Below, piece by piece: positions 44,219 to 52,279 of a stretch of DNA of 64,000 bases. The notes below the pieces were generated by a model, which was given only the letters and a program-made list of their open reading frames with translations, made no database searches and was not told the origin of the DNA. Origin of the DNA: Bradyrhizobium sp. CIAT3101 (GTDB lineage: Bacteria > Pseudomonadota > Alphaproteobacteria > Rhizobiales > Xanthobacteraceae); the NCBI RefSeq assembly GCF_029714945.1, contig NZ_CP121634.1, positions 8,701,001 through 8,765,000 of the forward strand. Reading direction: 5' to 3'. Every line of letters begins with the position of its first letter. Position 1 is the stretch's first letter. The translations under genes were made by a program, and so were the position numbers.

Positions 44219-45112
44219 GTGAACGAACCAAATTCCACGCATTTCGAAGTGCTGTCGGGGCTTTACTCGGGGCTAACCGGCAAAGTGGGTATGGTGTCTA
44301 CTGTGATTGGCAGTGGCCTGGATGCTGATTTGGTCTTCATTGAACAAGGCCTCGAACGCCATCACTTTCGTATCACCCCCAATCGTAACTCGATCGAAAT
44401 TGAGCCTCTTACCGGGGGCGTCATGGTCGAGGGACACGAGAATACTTCTGCGAACGATCACATTGTCGTCCCTCTCCCGGCCGTCCTGCACGCGGGGGAC
44501 ATGTCCATACGCTGGTCGATACCGGATTGTAGACAAGCTGGCTCTATCGGCCGATGGCTCGGATCGACCGCCGCATTCGTCTCGATCCTGATCAGCTCTG
44601 TCGCGGTCGGGGCAGTCTCAACCAGTTTGGTCCAGACGGACGGCGCTGTTGCCTTGAAAACCGACTCGCCCCCTGCCGTGGAAGTTGCACCCAAGCTGGC
44701 ATCTAACGTCGCTGATGCATTGACAACCGATTCAGCTGCTCAATGGCTGCAAGAGGAAGTTGATAAAGCGGGCCTTTTCAATATCAAAGTCAGATCCGAA
44801 CCAGGTGTTGTCGCTGCCGATGGTAGCGTGACGCCCGCCTCCATCCCTAAATGGCGGGAAATCCAGGAACGGTTCGATCACGATCGTAAGGGCGCATATG
44901 TTCTCATCAATGCGGTAGCCGCCAAGGAGGAAAAGACGCCGTCCTCAATTGCTGTCGAGGCCGTTTGGCGCGGGAGTGATCCATATATGGTCATCGCCGG
45001 TCAAAAGTATTTCGTGGGCGCGCTGTTGAATAACGGATGGACCGTCAATGACATTGGGGAACGACGTGTGCTCCTGAGCCGGAATGGCCGGCTTGTTGCT
45101 CTCCCCTATTAG
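44219..45112 (+). CDS. RhcD (Y4yQ), inner-membrane ring protein, SctD/YscD-like
   Basis: A 297-residue protein starting at GTG 44219. The N-terminal cytoplasmic region has a forkhead-associated-like domain: FEVLSGLYSGLTGKVGMVST, then VFIEQGLERHHFRITPNRNS. One membrane helix lies at residues about 115-140 (AFVSILISSVAVGAVSTSL). The periplasmic part (VADALTTDSAAQWLQEEVDK, then YMVIAGQKYFVGALLNNGWT) resembles the ring-building domain of SctD. This topology and the neighbouring rhcV support the call; y4yQ is the NGR234 name. It forms the outer part of the inner-membrane ring with RhcJ. Confidence 0.85.
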   Translation: MNEPNSTHFEVLSGLYSGLTGKVGMVSTVIGSGLDADLVFIEQGLERHHFRITPNRNSIEIEPLTGGVMVEGHENTSANDHIVVPLPAVLHAGDMSIRWSIPDCRQAGSIGRWLGSTAAFVSILISSVAVGAVSTSLVQTDGAVALKTDSPPAVEVAPKLASNVADALTTDSAAQWLQEEVDKAGLFNIKVRSEPGVVAADGSVTPASIPKWREIQERFDHDRKGAYVLINAVAAKEEKTPSSIAVEAVWRGSDPYMVIAGQKYFVGALLNNGWTVNDIGERRVLLSRNGRLVALPY

Positions 45113-45143
45113 AGTTTCAGCCGCGGCGAAGAAGGAAAGTGTC

Positions 45144-45680
45144 ATGACTAGGCTGCCCCAGCAATTGGTAGAGCCTTGGGCCTCGTTCCAGGGGGCGAAC
45201 GTTGACAATCAGACACCTGCCACCACGCTAACCACTCCTAAAGCCGAGGCCAGCGAAATCGAGCTATCGCATGCAAATGGCGGGAGAAGCCACACTATTT
45301 TGCGGGATACGGACCAGCAAGATGTGGCTGTTGGCGCTACGATTGAGACAGCGCTGCAGCTTAACTCAGTCGATCCGGTTTCACGCACCAATGTCAATCA
45401 GGCGGGCACCCGGATCAGTGAGATCGAGCCAGGTCCAGAAATTGCCTGCTTTAACGGCCCCAATCTCGCGAACAACCTGCTCTCCTTCGTCGCGCCCCGC
45501 CTACGTCACTCGGATGTTCTGCGCCCAGAGAAGCAGGGCGTTCTTCTGGAGCGTTTGGCGGATACGCTATCGGCCGCGGCAGATGGCTCGGTGCCAAGGG
45601 AAGACATCGAGATTTTGCAGCTGGAGTTGGGGCGGCTACTCCTGCTCCAGCAGAATCACAACGGCTTGATCAAAGGCTAG
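45144..45680 (+). CDS. T3SS-associated protein, possible YscX-like partner
   Basis: A 178-residue protein from ATG 45144 (MTRLPQQLVEPWASF); an earlier start at 45084 overlaps rhcD. The N-terminal 100 residues are polar and low in structure; the last 60 are helical (KQGVLLERLADTLSAAADGS, then IEILQLELGRLLLLQQ). I do not recognise the family by sequence. It stands two bases before a TPR-type gene and one gene before rhcV. That resembles the order yscX-yscY-lcrD of Yersinia, where YscX is a small secreted export factor bound by YscY. The relation is by gene order only. Confidence 0.5.
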   Translation: MTRLPQQLVEPWASFQGANVDNQTPATTLTTPKAEASEIELSHANGGRSHTILRDTDQQDVAVGATIETALQLNSVDPVSRTNVNQAGTRISEIEPGPEIACFNGPNLANNLLSFVAPRLRHSDVLRPEKQGVLLERLADTLSAAADGSVPREDIEILQLELGRLLLLQQNHNGLIKG

Positions 45681-45682
45681 CG

Positions 45683-46102
45683 ATGGCCAAGCTTGACGGA
45701 GAGCAACACCTCACACCACCGCCGCCAGTTGCAAACGCCGGTGAGGTCTTGCCAATCTCTAGGACCGAGCGTGATTTGCTCTGCGCGCTTTCCTATGTCC
45801 ATCTTGCATGCGGTCAGAGCGCACAGAGCCTGGCTCTCTTGCGAATAGTAGCTCACGAACATTCTCAGGACGTCGAGCTACTCCGCATTCTGGTCTACGC
45901 TCTCATCTCTGAGGGTCAGGGTGACGAAGCACTTGCTGCTTTGGATAGGCTAGACAAACTTGACGATCAGCCGTCTTCGCGTCTGCCTTTGATGGTCTTG
46001 CGCAGCCACGCGCTGCGTAACGCCGGTCGCATGGCCGAGGCTCGAGCAATCTTCAAGACCTATGTTTCATTGCGGAGCAGCGCAGCTCCAAACAAACGAT
46101 AG
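45683..46102 (+). CDS. small TPR-type T3SS protein, YscY/HrpG-like
   Basis: A 139-residue protein of paired helices: TERDLLCALSYVHLACGQSA, then LALLRIVAHEHSQDVELLRI, ISEGQGDEALAALDRLDKLD, and MVLRSHALRNAGRMAEARAI. These are three or four tetratricopeptide repeats, the build of YscY and related T3SS chaperones. It starts two bases after the preceding gene and its stop lies ten bases before the rhcV ATG at 46113. A chaperone role for the preceding protein and for RhcV function is inferred from the Yersinia arrangement. Confidence 0.65.
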   Translation: MAKLDGEQHLTPPPPVANAGEVLPISRTERDLLCALSYVHLACGQSAQSLALLRIVAHEHSQDVELLRILVYALISEGQGDEALAALDRLDKLDDQPSSRLPLMVLRSHALRNAGRMAEARAIFKTYVSLRSSAAPNKR

Positions 46103-46112
46103 TCGGCTTCTC

Positions 46113-48230
46113 ATGGCCAACATACTACGTACTCTCATTGTGCGCGCGCCGGCTAACCCGGATTTGATGGTCGCCTTGATGCTTCTTCTGGCGATCGGAA
46201 TGATGATCATGCCGATCCCGATCGTGGTAATCGACATGCTGATCGGGTTCAACCTCGGTTTTGCCGTACTGCTGCTGATGGTAGCACTTCATCTCAAGAC
46301 GCCACTTGATTTTTCGTCCTTGCCGGGTGTCATCCTTATCTCCACCGTCTTTCGTCTGGCTCTTACAGTCGCAACGACGCGGTTGATCCTCGCTGAGGGC
46401 GATGCCGGCAGCATCATTCATACGTTCGGCGACTTCGTCATATCAGGCAATATCGCTGTCGGATTGGTCATATTCCTAATTGTGACCATGGTGCAGTTCA
46501 TGGTTCTCGCCAAGGGCGCCGAACGGGTCGCAGAAGTGTCGGCGCGTTTCACGCTCGACGCGCTGCCCGGCAAGCAAATGGCAATCGACGCGGAACTGCG
46601 CAACGGGCACATCGATCAGCACGAAGCTCGCCGCCGGCGGGCCGCACTGGAGCAAGAAAGCCAACTTCACGGTGCCATGGACGGCGCTATGAAATTCGTG
46701 AAGGGCGACGCTATTGCCGGGCTCATAGTCATCGGCATTAACATGCTGGGCGGCATTACAATCGGCTTGCTCTCCAAGGGCATGCCCCTTGAGGAGGCAC
46801 TCCATCAATATACGATCTTAACCATCGGTGACGCGCTAATTTCGCAGATTCCGGCTCTGCTGCTATCAATTACAGCAGCAACCATTGTCACCCGCGTCAA
46901 TGGTCCTTCCAAGTTGAAGCTCGGTGCCGATATCGTCAGCCAACTGACGGCCAGCACACAAGCGCTCCGGTTGGCCGCTGGCGTCTTGATTGTGATGGGG
47001 CTCGTGCCGGGCTTCCCTTTGCCTCCGTTCATCATGCTTGCCGCGCTCTTCGGTGCAGCAAGCTTTGTCAATGTTGGTGTAGCCGGCGAGCAGGCCGCGG
47101 CCAAGGCAGGCGTTAGTACCACCGGTTCGCCTCCAGCTCCACTACAGGCTCCAAAGCAAGCCGTCCCTACAGAGGCACTGCCGATCGCGCTATTCCTCGC
47201 ACCAAATCTCTCACATGGGATCAATAAGGAGGAACTCGAGCAGTCTATCGGGCAGATTTCGGCACTCGTCTCATCTGATCTTGGTATCACAATTCCCCGC
47301 ATTCCCGTCCAAGCCGACAAGCACTTAGCGGAATCGGAGTTCAGGGTAGATGTTGAGGGAGTACCTGTCGGGCGAGATTTTGTTGACCCGATACAACTCC
47401 TGCTCAACGATGACGTCGCGAACATTGAATTAAGCGGTATCCCTTTTCGCAAAGACTTAGAGACAAATCGGGTCTGGATTGAACAAGGTCATGCGCCGGC
47501 TCTTAGAGCAGCCGGAATAGGGCATCACCGTGCGAGCGAGGTGATCGCCTTGCGCGTGCAGTCGACCCTCACCCGCTATGCACAGCGCCTGGTGGGCATT
47601 CAGGAGACCCGACAATTGCTCGGCCGCATGGAGCAGGAATATGCCGATCTTGTGAAGGAGGTGCTGCGCACGACCCCGGTGCCTCGGATCGCCGATGTCC
47701 TGCGCCGCTTACTGGACGAGGGAATCCCCATTCGCAACACTCGTCTAGTCCTTGAGGCGCTGGCGGAATGGAGCGAGCGCGAACAAAATGTCGTCCTGCT
47801 CACCGAATATGTTCGCTCCGGTCTGAAGCGGCAGATCTGTCATCGCTATGCCAACGCCCACCGTGTGGTGGCCGCCTTTATTGTTGAGCGTCAAACCGAG
47901 GATCTCGTGCGCGGTGCAGTGCGCGACACCGCTGTGGGGCCTTATCTGGTTTTGGAGGATCGCGAGAGCGAGATGTTGCTTTCGCAGTTCCGCAAGATCA
48001 ATTCGAGCGTTGCACGTGGTCAGAACCAACCCGTCATTCTGGGTTCAATGGATATCCGGCGTTTCCTCCGGGGCTTTCTGATCCGCAACGGCATCGACCT
48101 GCCTGTCCTGTCGTATCAAGATCTCGCTCCGGATTTTACGGTCCAGCCGATTGGATCGGTCAAGCTCGAAGCTTCAAAACATAACACCCCCTCAGGAGAG
48201 CGTCGTGACCCGATCGCCGCAGCCAGCTAA
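46113..48230 (+). CDS. rhcV: RhcV, T3SS export gate protein (SctV/LcrD/FlhA)
   Basis: A 705-residue protein from ATG 46113 (MANILRTLIVRAPANPDLMV); the frame is open to 46062. The first 330 residues hold seven or eight membrane helices, with the FHIPEP-like loop variant (SSLPGVILISTVFRLALTVA, then ARFTLDALPGKQMAIDAEL, which is the highly conserved export-gate block). The cytoplasmic domain runs from about residue 350 to the end, with GIPFRKDLETNRVWIEQGHA-type segments and RAAIVERQTEDL-like VERQTEDLVRGAVRD. It forms a nonameric ring taking proton energy and chaperoned substrates. No lesion. The last gene of the nopC operon. Confidence 0.96.
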   Translation: MANILRTLIVRAPANPDLMVALMLLLAIGMMIMPIPIVVIDMLIGFNLGFAVLLLMVALHLKTPLDFSSLPGVILISTVFRLALTVATTRLILAEGDAGSIIHTFGDFVISGNIAVGLVIFLIVTMVQFMVLAKGAERVAEVSARFTLDALPGKQMAIDAELRNGHIDQHEARRRRAALEQESQLHGAMDGAMKFVKGDAIAGLIVIGINMLGGITIGLLSKGMPLEEALHQYTILTIGDALISQIPALLLSITAATIVTRVNGPSKLKLGADIVSQLTASTQALRLAAGVLIVMGLVPGFPLPPFIMLAALFGAASFVNVGVAGEQAAAKAGVSTTGSPPAPLQAPKQAVPTEALPIALFLAPNLSHGINKEELEQSIGQISALVSSDLGITIPRIPVQADKHLAESEFRVDVEGVPVGRDFVDPIQLLLNDDVANIELSGIPFRKDLETNRVWIEQGHAPALRAAGIGHHRASEVIALRVQSTLTRYAQRLVGIQETRQLLGRMEQEYADLVKEVLRTTPVPRIADVLRRLLDEGIPIRNTRLVLEALAEWSEREQNVVLLTEYVRSGLKRQICHRYANAHRVVAAFIVERQTEDLVRGAVRDTAVGPYLVLEDRESEMLLSQFRKINSSVARGQNQPVILGSMDIRRFLRGFLIRNGIDLPVLSYQDLAPDFTVQPIGSVKLEASKHNTPSGERRDPIAAAS

Positions 48231-48314
48231 CAAAGCACAGCAGGTGGTCGCGAAATCGTAGTTTAAGTTGCATGAGTTAAGTCGGACGGCGAATCGTTCT
48301 CCTTTGGTTCGACG

Positions 48315-48848
48315 ATGTACTCAGCCATCCTTGCTACACTTACCTTTCTGCTACTCAGAGGTTCGCCTAAGACCGCTTTTTTACCGCAACAAATGCCCGC
48401 TCCAGATCCACTAGGCAGCAACGAGGTCGATCCTGCTATGCACGAACGCATTGCTTCCGCTCTCCAGCCGGTGATAGCCGGGAGACTTTGAGCGAAACGC
48501 TGAAGCAGCAACGAGGCGCCGTGCTTGCGCTCCCTCTCCTGAGCCCTGCTGGCTCACAAGCGCTCGGATGAGGCACTTGAGGTGCTTGACAAGTTCTACT
48601 TGTCAGTCCCCGCAGTCCTGCCCGTGTTGAATGCGCGAACGGGGGTTGTACTCGATGACGAGGGGCGCCACCGTGAGGCACGAGCGTTATATCGGCGAGC
48701 TCCCGCAATGGCTGCCAACAATCCTATGCTGCGCGGCCACCTCGAGCTGTCGATCGTGCTTGCTGAGGCGGGCAACCGTTACACAGTAGGACACTACCAG
48801 CCGCCCAGCCAAACGGTCCTAATCGCAATGCCTGAATCGCGCCAGTAG
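48315..48848 (+). pseudogene. TPR protein remnant, TadD-like
   Basis: From ATG 48315 a short frame with an N-terminal hydrophobic stretch (MYSAILATLTFLLLRG) and HERIASALQPVIAGRL ends in a stop near 48490. Another frame continues with ALLAHKRSDEALEVLDKFYL, then LNARTGVVLDDEGRHREARA and LYRRAPAMAANNPMLRGHLE. The second part is the tetratricopeptide pattern of TadD-type proteins (N-A-x-G-V-x-x-D-x-x-G-R-H-x-x-A). It lies directly after rhcV. At least two breaks are needed to join the parts, so it is taken as decayed. Its relation to Tad/Flp systems fits the CpaC-like and CpaD-like proteins near ttsI. Confidence 0.5.
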
Positions 48849-49282
48849 CAGGCAGCATCTAGTGCCGTCCGCCTTAAAATGCCTGCGCTGGACGTGAAGT
48901 TTTCGTAGCGTTACCCACTAGTACGATATCGGTGACATCTTTTTGGTGTGTTCAACCGAAGCGACCGAAGACGCTCGTAGCCATCAGATTACCTCATCAA
49001 ACCGAGAAATCATAACCGCTCTGATTTTGAACATTGACGCACAGCACTCCTGGAGCAACCGCCATAATGCCGCCTGCCGCGCGAATGATTCTTCCTTTCC
49101 AGGTGCTAATGAAAAGCCCCGACCTGAAGCCGGGGCTTTGTTGACGTATTCATCGCCCGCAGCTCATAAGCACCGCGTTGCTGTCTTTAAAGTGCACCTC
49201 ATTCAGTCGAGGTGATCGGTTTCGCTCGGCTCAACCCTCGACTGTAAGCCGACCATCTCGAAAGAGTGGTTGCAGATCCGCG
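48849..49282. other. spacer with a terminator hairpin
   Basis: No gene. It contains the hairpin at 49113-49139 and the downstream region of the NopP-like gene. Confidence 0.4.
49113..49139 (+). terminator. terminator-like hairpin
   Basis: AAAGCCCCGACCTGAAGCCGGGGCTTTG forms a stem of eight base pairs (AAAGCCCC / GGGGCTTT), extended by a further G-C pair. It is followed by TTG on the plus strand and TTC on the minus strand, so it may end transcription from both sides. Confidence 0.6.
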
Positions 49283-50077
49283 TTACATGAAGTCACCATC
49301 CGAATCAGACGATTGTGCAACCTCATCATCACTTTCAACCACTTTAGATAGATAACGCTGAGAACTAGTTGCACGCTGCCATTTACCGTCGTCGTTGATT
49401 CTCCACTTTCCGGACCTGGCTGCATCGAGCACCATGTCGTCCTTATCGACTTCAACGAACCCCATGCTCTGTGCCCGGGCTTTCGCTTCCGGATTGGCAG
49501 GACGCCAGTTCACCAAAGGCCGTTCGCCGTCTTGCCGAATTTGATGCTCGAGCAGAATATCGCCAGCGTTCGTGACCAGCGGATGAGCAACCTGGAAATC
49601 GACAATTGAGGTGACCCTATCTGCCCCTGGGAACTGTTCTCGCCAACTGTTGCTTTCGAAGTCAGTCATGCTGAATCCGGCCTCCGTTCTTTGGAGCCCT
49701 ACGCTCCTATTTCCCAATTGGTAGCTGTAATATTTGGCATCATCGGAGTCTCTTCTGATACTATACTCCTTGGCAACCTCCGATGTGCGCCTGGCTCTAT
49801 CCGATACGAATTGGGAGTACTCGTGTGGATTGTCGGCGATTCGGTTGATTTCCTCGCCATGAAAGTTCCTCACTTCTGTCCTGAATGTCGTTCTGTCAAT
49901 CTCGACCACAGGCGGACTTGAAGAGAGAGAATAACGCGAAGATGAGCTACCAGCTGCATCCTCCAATCGCATCCGAGAGAATGCATCCGAAAAGTCTTGG
50001 TTTTCGGAATCTGAGTGTTCAGCATGGTAGTTTTCATACGAGGAACTACCGGACCAATCGTTAATTCGACCGTACAT
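49283..50077 (-). CDS. nopP: NopP-like type III effector
   Basis: A 264-residue protein from ATG 50077 (MYGRINDWSGSSSYENYHAE), with AAGGAG about ten bases upstream; an in-frame ATG at 50101 is less likely. The Ser-rich, low-complexity N-terminal 60 residues fit a T3 secretion signal. The remainder (VEIDRTTFRTEVRNFHGEEI, then TSIVDFQVAHPLVTNAGDIL, then PEAKARAQSMGFVEVDKDDM) has a GNAT-like look at the C-terminus, followed by an acidic tail. The MYGRIN start and the size match NopP, a phosphorylated effector whose variants decide compatibility with Rj2 soybean. A tts box lies 60 bases upstream, so TtsI control is direct. Assignment to NopP is by memory of the family. Confidence 0.75.
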   Translation of the reverse strand: MYGRINDWSGSSSYENYHAEHSDSENQDFSDAFSRMRLEDAAGSSSSRYSLSSSPPVVEIDRTTFRTEVRNFHGEEINRIADNPHEYSQFVSDRARRTSEVAKEYSIRRDSDDAKYYSYQLGNRSVGLQRTEAGFSMTDFESNSWREQFPGADRVTSIVDFQVAHPLVTNAGDILLEHQIRQDGERPLVNWRPANPEAKARAQSMGFVEVDKDDMVLDAARSGKWRINDDGKWQRATSSQRYLSKVVESDDEVAQSSDSDGDFM

Positions 50078-50137
50078 AGCGACCCTGCTCCTTTGGATCA
50101 TACGTGTTGCGTTGCTTGCAGGTCATTCGACCTTATC

Positions 50138-50175
50138 CCCCCTTAGACAGCTTAGCTGTCCACAAGCTGACGCCA
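50138..50175 (-). promoter_or_regulatory. tts box upstream of the NopP-like gene
   Basis: The minus strand reads GCGTCAGCTTGTGGACAGCT then AAGCTGTC. It matches the core GTCAGCTTGTCGAAAGCTAA at all but two positions. It begins about 100 bases before the start codon. It supports a TtsI-controlled effector gene. Confidence 0.9.
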
Positions 50176-50901
50176 GCAGATAAATGGAAGTCAGACGGGC
50201 TAGCTGTGATCGCGCGCAGTTCGTGCGATCCTCTTCGGACCGCCCTCATCAACTCCGCTGGCATCGAGCTCTCTTCATACGATGGCAGCCGATTGCGCCT
50301 GTTGCTCGTTGTCGACTAGTTCGCCCATTTGGCTTGGCGCTCACAAGATCCCAGCAGCGGCTTTGCCGCAGCCGACGTTCCCCGACCGCCTCAGATCTGT
50401 GCCTGAGGAGCTCGGTAATAGGCGCTCCACATCAGGCATCGACACACACTGGACGGGTGCTTGGTCCACTCAACACCCGCGGGCGAAGACGACGATTATG
50501 CGGGACGTCGCCCTGAAATGGCAATCGAACAGCGCGCAGATCAAAGGTCGGGAGGAAGGGTCCATCCGGGCGTTCACGCCCCATTATCGAACCCAAATCG
50601 TTATCCGGTCTACAAAGGGAGATCATGGCCGCCAGGGCTGGCGCGATCAAGCCGAATGCATACGGGGCATTCGAGGCCCAAGTACCGGCTGCGCATGGTT
50701 CAAGAGCGCTCCTCTTTGACCATGGTCGCCGCCAGCGCGATCCTGCTTCGCCTAATCCAGCAATCGCCCCGCAAGAAGGCCGAGCATGCATCAGCCGAAA
50801 CTGCGAAACCTTCTGATCGGCTGTCCGCGCATAATGCCCGACGAGTCGGATGTTGCGGCGACACTATCCGGGAGGTGTTGGGGTTTGGCGATACAGCTGC
50901 A
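50176..50901. other. no supported gene
   Basis: Overlapping frames on both strands, none with recognisable family features. Parts may be old insertion-sequence fragments. Confidence 0.35.
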
Positions 50902-51626
50902 TCAAGTCACTCGCTCGAAGATGACGTTGATGTCTGTCATTGCAGTAAGCCGGTAAGACCTACATTCCATCAGATTGATGATCCGTGCCCTGTTGCCCTC
51001 AAGAAAGTGCTCACTCGGCTCGCACTGAATGACAGCGGGTCTGATCCGCTCGCAGTCGTTGGCTTTGATCAGATCGTGATCCAGTCCTTCGCAATCGATC
51101 GATAAAAAGTCGATTTTGGCTGCATAGGGGATCAATAGCATCGTTGATGCCGACAGCGCTCACTTCGATGCGGTCGCGTATACCTCCCAAGCCATCGAAG
51201 TCGCCGAAACTTTTGACATGTGCTTCATCCACAGAGGAACGCTTATGGGCGCTTCCGATGAAGAGCGTGGCGAACGCCTGCGGAGCAGGCAAGACAACTG
51301 CCGGAATGAGAACGTTCTCGGTCACGCCCTTCGGATCAGTGCCCCCAATTCAGGATTGGGTGCGACCAGAACACCACGCGCGCCTTTCTGGTACATAAGA
51401 TAGGCACTCGAGGTAGAGATGGGGTGATTGGCGCCGATCTCGACGTAGAAAGCACTTTCCCAGGACCTTTGGCTCTTGCAGAGTCTCGCAGCAAATATTC
51501 CTTCCAGAATCACATCCTCTCCGGCTTGTGCATAGCTAGCCGGGCAAGGTATTTGATCCGAGAGTGCGGAAGACTGAGCCTCTTGACTTCCTGGATAATT
51601 GACTGGTTTTCAAACTCGGAAAACAT
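50902..51626 (-). pseudogene. FkbM-family methyltransferase, several frameshifts
   Basis: Read from ATG 51626 (MFSEFENQSIIQEVKRLSLP), pieces in three frames form one gene. The N-terminal SAM-binding part has FYVEIGANHPISTSSAYLMY and KGARGVLVAPNPELGALI (around 51.4 kb). The C-terminal part has IDFLSIDCEGLDHDLIKAND and IRPAVIQCEPSEHF (around 51.0 kb). IGANHP, VxPNP and SIDCEGLD are the FkbM motifs (normally SIDVEG). At least two frameshifts separate the parts. FkbM enzymes methylate sugars or polyketides; the product of this gene cannot be functional. Confidence 0.75.
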
Positions 51627-52279
51627 AAGCTCGCTCTCCACTGCCGCCTGCTCCCTTGGGACCTGCCGCTACGACCAGCTTGCAGTTGGCAGCCCTTTAA
51701 CATTCCAGCAATCGGCGTGCCACGTGTAAAATATCTTCTTCCTTGCGCAACGTGAAAGAAACACGCACGCATGCCGGTCGACGCACTGCAATGGGCCGCG
51801 ACACGTTGTCAGGCTCTCAACATTGAAATGTCAGCCGGGCATCCATGGCGCGACAAAGATAAAAAGATACGGATTGGTCTACCGCCCCAAAGGGCCCCTA
51901 CGTATGGCAGGGTGAAGTGTGCTATGCGATTTCACCTCAAGGCGCGCGAGGTTCGCTTGTAAAGCGCTGTCATGCAGTGAGGGCGATCCAAGAAACTGAG
52001 GTAAAATGCGATAGATTGACAACGAGCGTTGCATGCTATTTGGAAGCAAGCATCGTCTCACATGGAGTTGCCGGATGAGCCGCCTTCGCAGAAGCACATC
52101 CACAGACATCGCGCCTTTCATGAACGGAGCCGATGTCGCTTTGTCGGCCTGGACCGCGCCGCGATAATCCCAGATTGATTTAAGCCAAGAACCTGGGCTG
52201 CCGCCAAGCGTCGGTCTCGTCATTTCTCAGTTCTCGATCGCCTCGGACCACGCCGTGCTGCGCATCCTTGAGCCGACAA
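51627..52279. other. no supported gene
   Basis: Short unassigned frames between the FkbM remnant and the PurF-like gene, which is on the same strand. Confidence 0.35.
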
